From the NCBI RefSeq assembly GCF_031085375.1, contig NZ_JAVCWF010000001.1, forward strand, positions 1,550,001-1,614,000: a stretch of 64,000 nt of DNA. Direction: 5' to 3'. This document shows, piece by piece, positions 47,701 to 56,725 of this stretch. This DNA is from Lactiplantibacillus brownii. Its GTDB lineage: Bacteria; Bacillota; Bacilli; Lactobacillales; Lactobacillaceae. The notes beneath the pieces are model-generated. The model saw only the letters and a program-made list of their open reading frames with translations, searched no databases and was not told the origin of the DNA. Numbering within the stretch: the first letter of the stretch is position 1; every line of letters begins with the position of its first letter. The translations under genes were made by a program, and so were the position numbers.

Positions 47701-48109
47701 AAAGCGCTGCTAATTCACTGTCTTTAGCTGGCGTTATGACAATCAGATGACTTAAATGTGGCAAAATTGCGGTCACCGTCAACGGGGTCCCCGCTGCGGC
47801 AGTCTGTTTCAGTGTCGAGAGTTGCATCAAATTTTGATAGCCTGACCAGTCTTTAGCCAACACCACGAGTTTAAACGTTTGCTCAGTTAACTGACTCCCT
47901 GCTAACTCTAGCGTGATCCCCAGAATTGGGGTAATCTGAGCTTGACGACAAGCATTATAGAAGTCAACAATGCCATACATGACATCAACATCGGCCAAAG
48001 CTAGCGCTGGATAGCCTTGTTGCTTGGCCGCTTGGACCAGTTCGGTGACCGTGCTTGTACTTTGTAACAAACTGAAAGTACTCATCACTTGTAACGGAAT
48101 GACCTGCAT
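44759..48109 (-). CDS. dnaE: DNA polymerase III subunit alpha DnaE
   Basis: The DnaE-type replicative polymerase, which in Firmicutes extends primers alongside PolC. From the ATG at 48107-48109 it has 1116 residues: an N-terminal PHP domain (VMSTFSLLQSTSTVTEL), the polymerase palm with catalytic PDIDLDIPD, the FQFESAGI and SHAVAYSKMAF regions, and a C-terminal OB fold. AAAGGAG lies 8 nt before this ATG, and nine extra residues from 48136 would lie upstream of it. It is upstream of pfkA-pyk as in Bacillus. Confidence 0.97.
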   Translation of the reverse strand: MQVIPLQVMSTFSLLQSTSTVTELVQAAKQQGYPALALADVDVMYGIVDFYNACRQAQITPILGITLELAGSQLTEQTFKLVVLAKDWSGYQNLMQLSTLKQTAAAGTPLTVTAILPHLSHLIVITPAKDSELAALLLQDQPDVAASWLKVLQANCDPDSLYLGVSLDQAPAFRTTLVSFAGSQQLPIVALDPVDYVLPTDYFAVSVLRAIESGQQIDQPENLQGIAGSHYLRPATELTTAYAQLQLSAAVEATATIAAACQVTLVFKKPQLPRFPTPEQQPANQYLRQLCEQGLKQRLQALPTTVDATPYHERLDRELQVIDQMGFDDYFLIVWDVMNYAHRADITTGPGRGSAAGSLVAYVLQITDVDPLQYGLLFERFLNAKRANMPDIDLDIPDNRREQVLMYVHDKYGHDRVAQIITFGTLAAKQALRDVGRVFGLSTFEMSDWSAAIPNQLHITLAQAYQDSRRLQNLVADSSKNRLLFETAQRIEGLPRHYSTHAAGVVLSQVPLIEIVPLQAGSETMMMTQYTKDTVEAVGLLKMDFLGLRNLSLLASALHYVQRQTGQPLAITKIDLNDPETLKLFQAGDTTGVFQFESAGIRNVLRKLHPDNFELVAAVNALYRPGPMENIDHFIARKQGTEPVTYPAPELQPILGPTYGILVYQEQVMQVAAVMGGFSLGEADLLRRAMSKKKKQVIDKMRQQFIDGAEKQHFSAAVATQVYQYIEQFANYGFNRSHAVAYSKMAFELAYLKVHYPGAFFTSLMNSILGNGTKLKQYLAEAKQHHVKVVPPDINVSGAYFDWNGQAITFGLSSIKGLRRDFIASLLAERQANGPFKNLQQLMQRLDAKWLKADLMTALIYAGALDHFGLNRAELLTSVPELMSSAELAGNSVSLFASLAPKIKKQPELPLSERLAKESEVLGAYVSGHPVEAYQWLAQQQHTTMVSALTAEQTVKILVYITKIRVIRTKRGQQMAFATGSDLSGEIDLTIFPTTYQRLQASLKTDSIVLISGKVEVQRGLQVIVNQWQLAESFPAPTGQLFLRLTATTSTPEIQREVLKCLRGFKGPNPVLIYSSVAHKTVELNSQYWVQDNAEMVGALTNLLGRDNVVMKSEIP

Positions 48110-48184
48110 GTCCACGACTCCTTTCTTTAATTTCATTAATCATATTATACCAAACCCTTGTTCCATAAAGCAGTGATAAGGCAA

Positions 48185-48212
48185 TTGCTTTTCTGGTCGA
48201 TTGTGCTAAAAT
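48185..48212 (+). promoter_or_regulatory. Promoter of the small membrane protein gene
   Basis: TTGCTT (48185-48190), 16 nt, TGC-TAAAAT (48207-48212), 26 nt before the ATG. Confidence 0.6.
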
Positions 48213-48237
48213 TACTTTCATTGGGAGGTGTTAGAAG

Positions 48238-48438
48238 ATGACGAAACAACTCGTGATTATTTTTTGGAGTGTCCTTTTTGGCGAAGTCATTGGCTATATC
48301 GGTAGTGCTTTGGAAACCATGACTTACAATTTTGGTGAAATCGGTATTATTTCTGCGGTATTTGCTTTAATTGTGGTTAACGGCATTTCATTGATTACCA
48401 ATCATTCTATGCCCTTTAAAGGTTCAGAAAACAAATAA
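48238..48438 (+). CDS. Small membrane protein, DUF2929 (YjzD-like)
   Basis: A 66-residue protein with two membrane helices (about 5-25 and 33-55) and a short polar tail. The WSVLFGEVIGYIGSAL segment is typical of the DUF2929/YjzD family. A GGGAGGTG ribosome site and a promoter precede it, and it shares a bidirectional terminator with clpB. Function is unknown. Confidence 0.85.
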   Translation: MTKQLVIIFWSVLFGEVIGYIGSALETMTYNFGEIGIISAVFALIVVNGISLITNHSMPFKGSENK

Positions 48439-48451
48439 GTTCTACTAAACG

Positions 48452-48496
48452 AAAGGTTCCCCTGCAATGATAGGCATTGCAGAGGAACCTTTTTTA
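48452..48496. terminator. Bidirectional terminator between DUF2929 gene and clpB
   Basis: AAAGGTTCC-CCTGCAATG and CATTGCAG-GGAACCTTT arms with a 5-nt loop, followed by TTTTTT on the plus strand. It serves two convergent genes. Confidence 0.9.
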
Positions 48497-48518
48497 GTTT
48501 GACCGTCAGTCGCGTCGC

Positions 48519-51134
48519 TTAAGCTTGTTCAGCTTGAGTTGCTGTTTTTTCATTTTCAAAAACCAAATGATCATCCAACAAATTGATCTTAACGGTCGAT
48601 TTTGGTGTCACACGACCCGCAATGATCTCCTTAGCCAACGGTGTTTCCACATTGTTGGTGATGAAACGCCGTAAGGGCCGCGCCCCATAGGCTGGTTCAT
48701 AGCCCTGTTTAGCGAGCCACTGCTTCGCTTCATCAGAAATTTTAAGGGTAATTTCACGGTCTTGTAGCCGCGACGATAATCGGTCGATCAACTTGACCAC
48801 GATTTGTTCAATCGCAGCTAATGTCAATGGTGTAAACATGATAATATCATCAATTCGGTTCAAGAATTCTGGTTTAAAATGGGTCTGAACCAATTGCATG
48901 ACTTGCTGATGGGTCGTATCAGACAACTGACCTTTGTCATCCACACCGGCCAATAACAACTCGGAACCTAAGTTTGACGTCATAATCAAAATCGTATTTT
49001 TAAAATCAACGGTGCGACCTTGACCATCCGTCAAACGGCCATCATCGAGCACTTGCAGTAAAATGTTGAACACGTCTGGATGAGCCTTCTCAATTTCATC
49101 GAAAAGCACGATGGAATAAGGATTACGCCGGACGGCTTCTGTTAACTGGCCGCCTTCTTCATAACCAACATAACCCGGTGCGGCCCCAACCAACCGTGAG
49201 ACTGAGGCTTTCTCCATGTATTCACTCATATCAATGCGCACCATATGATCATCCGCATCAAATAAGTTTTCGGCTAACGCCTTGGCTAGTTCAGTCTTCC
49301 CGACCCCGGTTGGTCCGAGAAACATGAATGACCCCAATGGACGGTTAGGATCTTGCAGTCCGGCTCGTGACCGTAAAACCGCATCCGACACCGCGTTCAC
49401 TGCGGCGTCCTGACCAACCACGCGTTTGTGCAAATTAGCCGCTAAGTGCAATAATTTTTCACGTTCACCCGCAACTAACCGATTCACCGGAATTCCAGTC
49501 ATTCGTGAAACAACATTAGCCACTTGATCCGCCGTCACTGATTCTTCTACGAGCCAATCTTCATGATGATCGTTGGCTTCCATCTGGGTCAATTCCGCGG
49601 TCAACTTAGGAATCGTTCCATGTTGGAGTTTGGCCGCTGCTTCTAAATCATACTTACTCTCAGCAGTCTCCAAAGCATGCTTAGCTTGATCTAAGGCCGA
49701 CTTTTTATCGCTCAGTGCCTTCAAACTCTGCTTTTCAGCAGCCCAGCGTTCCGCGAGTGCCCGTTGCTTTTCCTTGGCACTGGCAAGTTCTTTTTGTAAG
49801 TCCGCCAAGCGTTTTACAGAAGCATCATCGGTTTCCGTTTTAAGTGCAGCTTCTTCAACCTCTAACCGCATCAATTGGCGATTAACTTGATCCAATTCCG
49901 TCGGGTTAGAATTCATTTCAACACGAATTTCAGCGGACGCTTCATCAATCAAATCTAGCGCTTTATCAGGTAAAAAGTGATCCGTAATGTAACGATCGGA
50001 CAATTTGGCTGCCGCAATCAACGCATTATCATGAATACGAACGCCATGATGAATTTCGAAGCGTTCTTTGAGTCCACGTAAAATGCTGATCGTATCTTCG
50101 ACGGATGGTTCGGCAACTAGAACCCGTTGGAACCGCCGTTCTAGCGCTTTGTCTTTTTCCAAATACTGCCGATATTCATCTAAAGTCGTCGCACCAATTA
50201 AATGTAACTCGCCTCGCGCCAGCATTGGTTTCAACAAGTTCCCCACATCCATGCTGCCTTCTGTCTTACCCGCACCAACAATGTTATGAATTTCATCAAT
50301 GAACATGATGATCTGACCATCACTCTTTTTGATTTCCTTCAAAACGGCCTTTAAACGCTCTTCAAACTCCCCACGGTACTTGGCTCCGGCAATCAATGAC
50401 CCCATATCCAGCGAGAAAAGGGTCTTGTTTTTTAAGTTTTCAGGCACGTCGCCACGAACGATCCGTTGGGCTAAGCCTTCAACGATCGCCGTTTTCCCAA
50501 CACCTGGTTCACCGATCAAGACCGGATTATTCTTCGTTTTGCGTGACAAAATTCGGATGACATCCAAGATTTCCTCATCACGGCCGATCACTGGATCTTG
50601 ATTGCCTTGACGTGCTGCCTTGACCAAATCAACCCCATATTTCTCTAAAGCTTGATACTGATCTTCTTGATTACGTGAAGTCACCCGCTGACCACCACGA
50701 ATCCGTTCAACCGCATTCTTAATTTGACCGGCAGTGATCCCTTGTTTAGTCAAATACTTGGTTAACTGATCGCCAGTTTGAGCCATTAACGCGAGCACAA
50801 CGGTATCCGTGGCTAGAAAATCATCGCCCAAGGATTTCCGTTTGTCATCCGCGGTCTGCATCAAGGTGGCTAAACTCTGACTAAAACTCTGACCATATTG
50901 CACGTTGCCACCACTGACGGTACTGATATCATCGAGCTCACGATCAAGTTCGACTTGTAACTGATCTAAATCAGCCCCAGCTTCACTGAAAATTTGTCGG
51001 ACTAGTTCACCCGGTTGTGTTAAGAATTTAAATAGATGTGGCACCCCAACTTCTTGATGATGCCGAGTTTGGGCGATTCGTTGCGCTTCTGCTAGCGCCT
51101 GTTGTAGACTTTCTGTAAATTGTTCTGGATTCAT
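48519..51134 (-). CDS. clpB: Disaggregase ClpB
   Basis: ClpB is a hexameric AAA+ chaperone that rescues aggregated proteins with DnaK. From the ATG at 51132-51134 it has about 871 residues: an N-terminal Clp-N domain, AAA1 with GEPGVGKT, a middle coiled-coil region (about 390-520; rich in Leu and Glu/Lys), AAA2 with GPTGVGKT, and a C-terminal D2 small domain. GAGGGGG is 9 nt upstream. The open frame continues to 51215 with no stop, but that part lies in the promoter. A CtsR box and a terminator-like hairpin precede it. Confidence 0.97.
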   Translation of the reverse strand: MNPEQFTESLQQALAEAQRIAQTRHHQEVGVPHLFKFLTQPGELVRQIFSEAGADLDQLQVELDRELDDISTVSGGNVQYGQSFSQSLATLMQTADDKRKSLGDDFLATDTVVLALMAQTGDQLTKYLTKQGITAGQIKNAVERIRGGQRVTSRNQEDQYQALEKYGVDLVKAARQGNQDPVIGRDEEILDVIRILSRKTKNNPVLIGEPGVGKTAIVEGLAQRIVRGDVPENLKNKTLFSLDMGSLIAGAKYRGEFEERLKAVLKEIKKSDGQIIMFIDEIHNIVGAGKTEGSMDVGNLLKPMLARGELHLIGATTLDEYRQYLEKDKALERRFQRVLVAEPSVEDTISILRGLKERFEIHHGVRIHDNALIAAAKLSDRYITDHFLPDKALDLIDEASAEIRVEMNSNPTELDQVNRQLMRLEVEEAALKTETDDASVKRLADLQKELASAKEKQRALAERWAAEKQSLKALSDKKSALDQAKHALETAESKYDLEAAAKLQHGTIPKLTAELTQMEANDHHEDWLVEESVTADQVANVVSRMTGIPVNRLVAGEREKLLHLAANLHKRVVGQDAAVNAVSDAVLRSRAGLQDPNRPLGSFMFLGPTGVGKTELAKALAENLFDADDHMVRIDMSEYMEKASVSRLVGAAPGYVGYEEGGQLTEAVRRNPYSIVLFDEIEKAHPDVFNILLQVLDDGRLTDGQGRTVDFKNTILIMTSNLGSELLLAGVDDKGQLSDTTHQQVMQLVQTHFKPEFLNRIDDIIMFTPLTLAAIEQIVVKLIDRLSSRLQDREITLKISDEAKQWLAKQGYEPAYGARPLRRFITNNVETPLAKEIIAGRVTPKSTVKINLLDDHLVFENEKTATQAEQA

Positions 51135-51164
51135 AAACGATAACCCCCTCAAATTTAGGTTAGC

Positions 51165-51188
51165 AAAAAGGCAGCTCATTAAGCTGCC
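51165..51188 (-). terminator. Terminator-like hairpin in the clpB leader
   Basis: GGCAGCT (51182-51188 on the minus strand read first) and AGCTGCC (51170-51176) form a perfect 7-bp stem with a 5-nt loop followed by TTTTT. It sits after the clpB promoter and before its ribosome site. It could end pepT readthrough or act as an attenuator of clpB itself. Confidence 0.7.
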
Positions 51189-51196
51189 AATTAAAG

Positions 51197-51213
51197 TTTG
51201 ACCTTTATTGACC
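51197..51213 (-). promoter_or_regulatory. CtsR operator of clpB
   Basis: On the minus strand GGTCAAT-AAA-GGTCAAA, two heptads with a 3-nt spacer, fits the CtsR box RGTCAAANANRGTCAAA with one mismatch in the first heptad (T for A). It overlaps the expected transcription start. Confidence 0.88.
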
Positions 51214-51218
51214 ATTGC

Positions 51219-51247
51219 ATTATATAACGAATGACCAACTTTGCCAA
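51219..51247 (-). promoter_or_regulatory. clpB promoter
   Basis: TTGGCA (51242-51247), 17 nt, TATAAT (51219-51224) on the minus strand. The -35 directly follows the pepT stop codon. Confidence 0.8.
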
Positions 51248-52489
51248 CTATTTAGTTTGTTGTGCGTTATCTTGAATAATTTGTAGGACAACATCGACTG
51301 CTTGAGCCATCACTTGTTCGGAAACGTATTCGAAACGACCATGCATGTTTTCACCACCAGCAAATAAGTTCGGTGTTGGTAAGCCCATAAATGAGATTTT
51401 AGACCCATCCGTCCCGCCACGAATTGGTTCGATGACTGGCGCGATGTCCAGTTTTTCCATGGCTTGTTTAGCTAACTCAACGACCGTCATATCTTTTTCG
51501 ATAATTTCACGCATATTGTAATATTGATCTTTCATGTCAATCTTAATATGTTCAACACCTAGCCGCTCATTGATTTTAGCCGCAGCGGCTTTAAACAATT
51601 TTTTGCGGGCTTCAAAGTTAGCGCGATCATGATCACGGATGATATAAGTCAACTTAGCATGATCAACGGTCCCATCCAAAGCTAATAGGAAGAAGAACCC
51701 TTCGCGACCCTTGGTTTTTTCTGGAACTTCATCATCAGGCAACGCATTTTGAAAATCAACGGCTAGTTGTAATGCATTGACCATGATACCGTATGCTTCA
51801 CCGGGATGGACATTGACACCACTAATGTTGACTTCCGCCTGCGCGGCATTAAAGGTCTCATATTCCAATTCACCCAACGGACCACCATCAACCGTATAAG
51901 CAAAATCCGCATTAAAATCAGCCACATTAAAGTGGTCGGCGCCTGTCCCGATTTCTTCATCCGGTCCAAAACCAAAGCGGACAGTCCCATGTTTAACCTC
52001 TGGATGTGCCAACAAGTATTCGGCAACGCTAAATAATTCCGCAACCCCAGACTTATCATCAGCGCCCAGCAAGGTGTTCCCATCCGTGGTAATCAACGTG
52101 TGGCCCGCATAGTTTTTCAAATGTGGGAATACTTTAGGATCTAGTTCATAACCACTGGTTCCCAATTTGATGATCGATTGACCATCGTAGTTTTCAACAA
52201 TTTGGGGTTGGATATTTTCCGCGTTAAAATCGGCGGTATCAATATGTGAGATAAACCCTAACGTTTTCACATCCGCAGTCGTATTTGCCGGTAAGGTCGC
52301 AAAGACATAGGCACTTTGGGGGTCTTGATGCACGTCACTCAATCCTAAAGCAGTTAATTTAGTCATCAACTGCTTTAAAAATGCCGTTTCACGTGGTGAA
52401 GATGGGACCGTCGTTGAGTTCTCGTCGGAACGACTATTCACCTTAACGAACGTTAAAAAGTCACTAATTAAATTTGGATACTTTGCCAT
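51248..52489 (-). CDS. pepT: Peptidase T (tripeptide aminopeptidase)
   Basis: A zinc M20 exopeptidase that removes the N-terminal residue of tripeptides. In 413 residues the metal-site motifs are SHIDTAD (His82, Asp84), GADDKSG (Asp144) and [13 protein letters not shown] (Glu178-Glu179). I chose the ATG at 52487-52489, since GAGGAGG lies 7 nt upstream. The ATG at 52510 has no ribosome site. It follows the NIF3-like gene by 21 nt and ends at the clpB promoter. Confidence 0.96.
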   Translation of the reverse strand: MAKYPNLISDFLTFVKVNSRSDENSTTVPSSPRETAFLKQLMTKLTALGLSDVHQDPQSAYVFATLPANTTADVKTLGFISHIDTADFNAENIQPQIVENYDGQSIIKLGTSGYELDPKVFPHLKNYAGHTLITTDGNTLLGADDKSGVAELFSVAEYLLAHPEVKHGTVRFGFGPDEEIGTGADHFNVADFNADFAYTVDGGPLGELEYETFNAAQAEVNISGVNVHPGEAYGIMVNALQLAVDFQNALPDDEVPEKTKGREGFFFLLALDGTVDHAKLTYIIRDHDRANFEARKKLFKAAAAKINERLGVEHIKIDMKDQYYNMREIIEKDMTVVELAKQAMEKLDIAPVIEPIRGGTDGSKISFMGLPTPNLFAGGENMHGRFEYVSEQVMAQAVDVVLQIIQDNAQQTK

Positions 52490-52510
52490 GGTAATTCCTC
52501 CTCGTATCAT

Positions 52511-53536
52511 TTAAATAAATGTAAACGGATCCGTATTCACATTTGAAGCCACAACCGCCAATTGCCAGTTATTCTCAGCCTGCCATTGTTTAAATAACGC
52601 CGTTAACTTAGGAATACAAATACTTTCAATATGATGGCCAGGATCAACAACGGACAAGCCAGCTGCCAACATGTCATGTGCCGTATGGTAGTAAACGTCG
52701 CCAGTCACATAAACTTGGGCACCTTGTGCTAAGGCTGTGGGATAAAATTTACCCCCGTCACCACCAAGAATAGCAACCCGTTGAATCAAGTCATCTGGAT
52801 GCTGGCTAATTAGGCGCAACCCACCAATCTTAAAGGTCGACTTGCATTGCTCGGCGAATGCACTCACCGTCATTGGTTGCGCTAAATCACCGATTCGACC
52901 CATGCTGTACTGATGGCCACCACTAACCAGTGGTTGTAATTGATAATCCCAACGATCAGCGCTGACAAATTGATTGATGCCCGCGACGGCCTTGGTGACT
53001 TGGTCTTGTAAAATATCTACACTGAATTGTTCACCAGAATTAAAGGCATAACGATCCAATTTAGCTTTAGCGGTGTTAGTCAGATACTCTTGAACCGCTT
53101 CAACTTGATCCGTTGGCACGATGACCGTCATCTTAACCGCATCGGCATGATAACCTGGAACTAGTCCCGTAACATGCTTTAATTGCAAAGCTGCGGCTAA
53201 CCAGTCATTCATCCCGTTATCCGTACTATCCAAATTAGTATGCGCCGCATAGACCAGAATATGATGGGCCGCAATTTTAGCGTACATGGCTTTTTGTGGC
53301 TCTTGATAGTCTAAGTTATTTGCCGGCCGAAACATTACTGGGTGATGGGCAAAGATCATGTCAGCCCCAACCTTAATAGCTTCATCAACCACTTCTGGTC
53401 GTACATCTAAGGTCACTAACACTTTATGAATCTCCTGCTGCCGGTCACCAATTTGTAGCCCACTGGGGTCACGATCCCACTTTAATTTTAATGGTGCAAA
53501 TTGTTCAAAACGCTGAATCAACTCATTTGCCAACAT
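52511..53536 (-). CDS. Nif3-like dinuclear metal-centre protein (YqfO-like)
   Basis: A 341-residue NIF3/DUF34 family protein. The family metal-ligand motif is AHHPVMF (His64, His65), and GGDGGKF and HIESICIPKL complete the C-terminal part. A middle insertion (about 125-240) matches the longer Gram-positive forms. Enzymatic function is debated (GTP cyclohydrolase-like and metal-storage proposals exist). Its start overlaps the end of trmK by 14 nt. Confidence 0.9.
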   Translation of the reverse strand: MLANELIQRFEQFAPLKLKWDRDPSGLQIGDRQQEIHKVLVTLDVRPEVVDEAIKVGADMIFAHHPVMFRPANNLDYQEPQKAMYAKIAAHHILVYAAHTNLDSTDNGMNDWLAAALQLKHVTGLVPGYHADAVKMTVIVPTDQVEAVQEYLTNTAKAKLDRYAFNSGEQFSVDILQDQVTKAVAGINQFVSADRWDYQLQPLVSGGHQYSMGRIGDLAQPMTVSAFAEQCKSTFKIGGLRLISQHPDDLIQRVAILGGDGGKFYPTALAQGAQVYVTGDVYYHTAHDMLAAGLSVVDPGHHIESICIPKLTALFKQWQAENNWQLAVVASNVNTDPFTFI

Positions 53537-54230
53537 CCGCTAAGACTCCCTCGATTAATTTAATTTTGGCATGCGCCGCGGCTAAATGTTCGGTCGGGGC
53601 GACTTTTGCTTGTTGCATCTGAGCCACCGCAGTTTGAGCCCGCTCAAGTTCTCGTTGCCACTTCGCCACAAAGACCGGAGACTTTTCAAGTCCTAAAAAT
53701 GGCCCAAATAACTGTTCAGTGGCCGTATAATGTATCGTTGTCGCTGTTTTATCCGCCACAATCACTTCATACGTGTGGCCATCTTCGGCCAAGATTCGTT
53801 CAGCCGTAATCTTAAACTGATTGGCCGCTAGCCACTCTCTGACGGTCGCCTCACCCACGTTGGGTTGTAAAACTAACCGTTTGACGCCGACTAACGCAGC
53901 CGGTTTAGCCGCTAAAATATGGCGAATCAATGGACCACCCATGCCAGCAATCGTGATCGTATCGATCCGGTCGGCCGGCTGAATCGCCGCTAAGCCATCC
54001 GCCAATCGTGCGACGAGACAAGCGGTCAAATGTAATTTTTGAATCTCGTGCTGCGCGTTTTCGAAGGGTCCTTTGACCACTTCACCGGCAACACCATACT
54101 CAATTCGCTGATTTAAAGCTAAATTAGCCGGTAAGTAAGCGTGATCCGAGCCAATATCGGCCACTCGGGCACCCTGCGGTACAAACGCTCCTACCGTTGC
54201 TAACCGTGCTGATAATTGTTTGGCATCCAC
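53523..54230 (-). CDS. trmK: tRNA (adenine-22-N1)-methyltransferase TrmK
   Basis: TrmK methylates A22 of tRNA with S-adenosylmethionine. The product has the SAM motif VADIGSDHAYLP (Asp25) and the family segments RLADGLAAI, ITIAGMGGPLI, LVLQPN and VREWLAANQF. I chose the GTG at 54228-54230 with AAAGGGG 8 nt upstream. The ATG at 54236 is too close to that site, and the long frame from 54314 lies in the promoter. It is first in trmK-nif3-pepT. Confidence 0.9.
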   Translation of the reverse strand: MDAKQLSARLATVGAFVPQGARVADIGSDHAYLPANLALNQRIEYGVAGEVVKGPFENAQHEIQKLHLTACLVARLADGLAAIQPADRIDTITIAGMGGPLIRHILAAKPAALVGVKRLVLQPNVGEATVREWLAANQFKITAERILAEDGHTYEVIVADKTATTIHYTATEQLFGPFLGLEKSPVFVAKWQRELERAQTAVAQMQQAKVAPTEHLAAAHAKIKLIEGVLADVGK

Positions 54231-54299
54231 CGACATAACCCCTTTAAAAAAATATTTAAATCGCTTTCCTGTATGTATTTTAACATTGTTTAGGGTCGC

Positions 54300-54313
54300 T
54301 GTTGGGCCCAACA
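54300..54313. promoter_or_regulatory. Perfect 14-bp palindrome near the trmK promoter
   Basis: TGTTGGGCCCAACA reads the same on both strands and lies near the -35 position of the trmK promoter, a typical place for a repressor site. The binding protein is unknown. Confidence 0.4.
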
Positions 54314-54492
54314 ACTAAAATTCAACGCTTTTTTAACCCTGTAAAAAGTCGACACCACGGTGTCAGTTAAATTCCATCAACAGACCGCTAACCACCACGA
54401 CCTATGGCGTTCAGTCACTTAGGAAAAGAGATCATTGATTGCCAATTTAAATTGACCACCGTTGTTTTGCGTAACTATTGAGTATAAAGGGA

Positions 54493-54508
54493 CAGTGATT
54501 CGTCACTG
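54493..54508. promoter_or_regulatory. Dyad at the XRE gene transcription start
   Basis: CAGTGA-TTCG-TCACTG, a perfect 6-bp dyad, starts 5 nt after the TATAAA -10. It is well placed for autoregulation by the downstream HTH protein. Confidence 0.45.
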
Positions 54509-54567
54509 CGTATTAAATCTAACTCAGTCACAGCTTAACACCAACCAAATTAAAGGAGTGTTTACTT

Positions 54568-55428
54568 ATGATTCAATCGCAGTTAAAAACGATTCTACTG
54601 GATCGCACGATCAGTAACCAAGAACTAGCCGCTATGACCGGTATCAACCAGAAAGCACTGGTCAAAATTATTGATGGGCGCGCTAAAAGTATTTCATTCA
54701 GTCAATTGAATACCCTCATTCGGGTCCTAGACATTGAACTAGATGAGTTATTTATGATCACCCCAGATTTAGATCTTGAAGTCGTCCTCAACAGTATCAA
54801 TGAAAATACCCACCAATTTAATGGGATTGTTAGTTTCATCGATCATGACCAACAAATTCAATTTGATCTACCGTTAACCGGTTATTACCGTCAAAATGGG
54901 TCGCTGTTTGTCTTCACCTTAAATGATGCCTTCGATGATGACTTAGGCAGTGACGGCATCGCCACCCGTTTAGACCAATTACTACCCGTTGAAACGATGT
55001 CAAACGCCAAGCGCGCTTTAGGACAACTATTGGAAAAATACCCTGAACAACAAGCTTGGTTCGAAGCAGATGGAATGCAACTGAGTGACGAGCCAACCGA
55101 TGCGGAACTTGAACGTTATTTGCAAGTCGGTAATTTAGTTGCTCGAACCCAATACGAACGTCTGCATCGCCTGATTGAGCCACTCGCCATGGGTTTTCTG
55201 GCCGCAATCTATAGTGATTTTCCCCGCTTTCTCGGTAATCCGCAAACTATTACGTTACCTTGGGGTGTGCCGGATACCTTTCGCGTTTTTAACTTTAACC
55301 TCGCAGAAAGCCCTGAGTCGCTAGCTAATGGCGGCATTACCAAACGTCAAGAACAGCTCCGTCAGCAGCAAGCTTTTCCGGTCAGCTATAACAGTTTAGA
55401 TGTGATCAGTTACTTTTCAGCCTCTTAA
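54568..55428 (+). CDS. XRE-type regulator with unknown C-terminal domain
   Basis: A 286-residue protein. Residues 1-65 form a Cro/XRE helix-turn-helix (ISNQELAAMTGINQKALVKI, then SFSQLNTLIRVLDIELDELF). The rest (about 70-286) I do not recognise: a beta-rich part (GIVSFIDHDQQIQFDLPLTGY) then a mixed alpha/beta part. There is no membrane segment. A good AAAGGAG precedes the ATG. It is alone and divergent from trmK, between two conserved operons, which suggests insertion of accessory DNA. Confidence 0.8.
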   Translation: MIQSQLKTILLDRTISNQELAAMTGINQKALVKIIDGRAKSISFSQLNTLIRVLDIELDELFMITPDLDLEVVLNSINENTHQFNGIVSFIDHDQQIQFDLPLTGYYRQNGSLFVFTLNDAFDDDLGSDGIATRLDQLLPVETMSNAKRALGQLLEKYPEQQAWFEADGMQLSDEPTDAELERYLQVGNLVARTQYERLHRLIEPLAMGFLAAIYSDFPRFLGNPQTITLPWGVPDTFRVFNFNLAESPESLANGGITKRQEQLRQQQAFPVSYNSLDVISYFSAS

Positions 55429-55531
55429 CAACACTTAAAGTATGAGCGCGTCAGCCTGACTTTCTTTAAGTTGGCATAGCGTTGGTCTGCAGATAAATCA
55501 ATCCCAGGTTTGACAAGCTATTGAGTCCTAA

Positions 55532-55587
55532 CAAAAAAAGCGGCAGTGCCAATCAACCCATTTGAGGTTGACCAGCACTGCCGCTTT
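55532..55587 (-). terminator. rpoD terminator
   Basis: AAAGCGGCAGTGC and GCACTGCCGCTTT arms with an inner TCAACC/GGTTGA stem, followed on the minus strand by seven T. The stem is bidirectional and can also end the XRE gene. Confidence 0.9.
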
Positions 55588-55596
55588 AAAATAACC

Positions 55597-56712
55597 TTAT
55601 TCCAAGAAATCTTTTAATTGTTTGCTACGTGATGGGTGGCGTAATTTCCGCAACGCCTTGGCTTCGATTTGACGAATCCGTTCACGAGTGACACCGAAGA
55701 CTTTTCCGACTTCTTCCAAAGTCCGAGTCCGGCCGTCATCGAGACCGAAACGTAACCGTAAGACATTTTCTTCCCGATCCGTTAAGGTGTCCAAAACGCC
55801 TTCCAATTGTTCCTTCAAAAGTTCATATGCCGCAGCATCCGCTGGGGAAGTTGCGTCTTGATCTTCAATGAAGTCACCTAAATGAGAATCATCCTCTTCA
55901 CCAATTGGGGTTTCCAATGAAACAGGTTCTTGCGCGATCTTCAAGATCTCACGAACCTTTTCCGTTGGCATATCCATTTCAGCCCCAATTTCTTCAGGGG
56001 TAGGTTCGCGGCCTAAGTCTTGCAACAATTGACGTTGAATCCGGATCAATTTGTTGATGGTTTCGACCATGTGTACCGGAATCCGAATCGTCCGTGCCTG
56101 GTCCGCGATTGCCCGCGTAATGGCTTGCCGAATCCACCAAGTGGCATACGTCGAAAACTTGAACCCTTTGCGATAATCGAACTTTTCAACGGCCTTCATC
56201 AAGCCCATGTTACCTTCTTGAATCAAATCCAAGAATTGCATGCCCCGACCAACGTAACGTTTAGCAATTGAAACGACCAACCGCAAGTTAGCTTCAGCTA
56301 ATTCTTGTTTGGCACTTTCATCGCCTTGTTCGATCCGTAACGCTAACGCAACTTCTTCATCGGCGGTCAAAAGGTCGACCCGCCCGATTTCCTTCAAGTA
56401 CATCCGAACAGGATCATTGATCTTGATCCCAGTGGATGACCCGGCGCTACTTAATTCCTTCTTAGTAACCTTTTTGATACTCTTAACGGCACGTGCATCT
56501 GGATCACCTTTTTCATCGACGACACTGATCCCAGCATCTTCAACTTTTTGCAATAACTTATCGATGCCCTTGGCGTCAAGTTTATACGGCGCAGCAAGTT
56601 TATCAGATAATTCATCATATTTAATCGTACCAGTTTTTTTGTAATCCTTGATTAATGCTCGGACTGCTTTGTTGTATTCAGTCGTTGAACTGGTTGATTT
56701 TGCTTTTGCCAT
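55597..56712 (-). CDS. rpoD: RNA polymerase primary sigma factor RpoD (SigA)
   Basis: The housekeeping sigma factor. From the ATG at 56710-56712 it has 371 residues: a short region 1.1, region 1.2-2 with [31 protein letters not shown] and [20 protein letters not shown], and region 4 ending in [28 protein letters not shown] supports this start, and the 21 extra residues from 56775 have none. It follows dnaG by 13 nt in the macromolecular synthesis operon. Confidence 0.98.
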   Translation of the reverse strand: MAKAKSTSSTTEYNKAVRALIKDYKKTGTIKYDELSDKLAAPYKLDAKGIDKLLQKVEDAGISVVDEKGDPDARAVKSIKKVTKKELSSAGSSTGIKINDPVRMYLKEIGRVDLLTADEEVALALRIEQGDESAKQELAEANLRLVVSIAKRYVGRGMQFLDLIQEGNMGLMKAVEKFDYRKGFKFSTYATWWIRQAITRAIADQARTIRIPVHMVETINKLIRIQRQLLQDLGREPTPEEIGAEMDMPTEKVREILKIAQEPVSLETPIGEEDDSHLGDFIEDQDATSPADAAAYELLKEQLEGVLDTLTDREENVLRLRFGLDDGRTRTLEEVGKVFGVTRERIRQIEAKALRKLRHPSRSKQLKDFLE

Positions 56713-56725
56713 AAAATAGCCCCTC

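Larger units (their letters stand above)
54231..54567. other. Divergent intergenic region trmK / XRE regulator
   Basis: Contains the trmK promoter (TAAAAT on the minus strand near 54278-54283), a 14-bp perfect palindrome (54300-54313), the XRE gene promoter (TATAAA at 54483-54488) and a 16-nt dyad (54493-54508). No other gene is visible. Confidence 0.5.

Noticed and set aside
51135..51215. Longer clpB start at 51215
   Set aside because: This ATG overlaps the expected transcription start and the CtsR box; the ATG at 51134 has a strong ribosome site.
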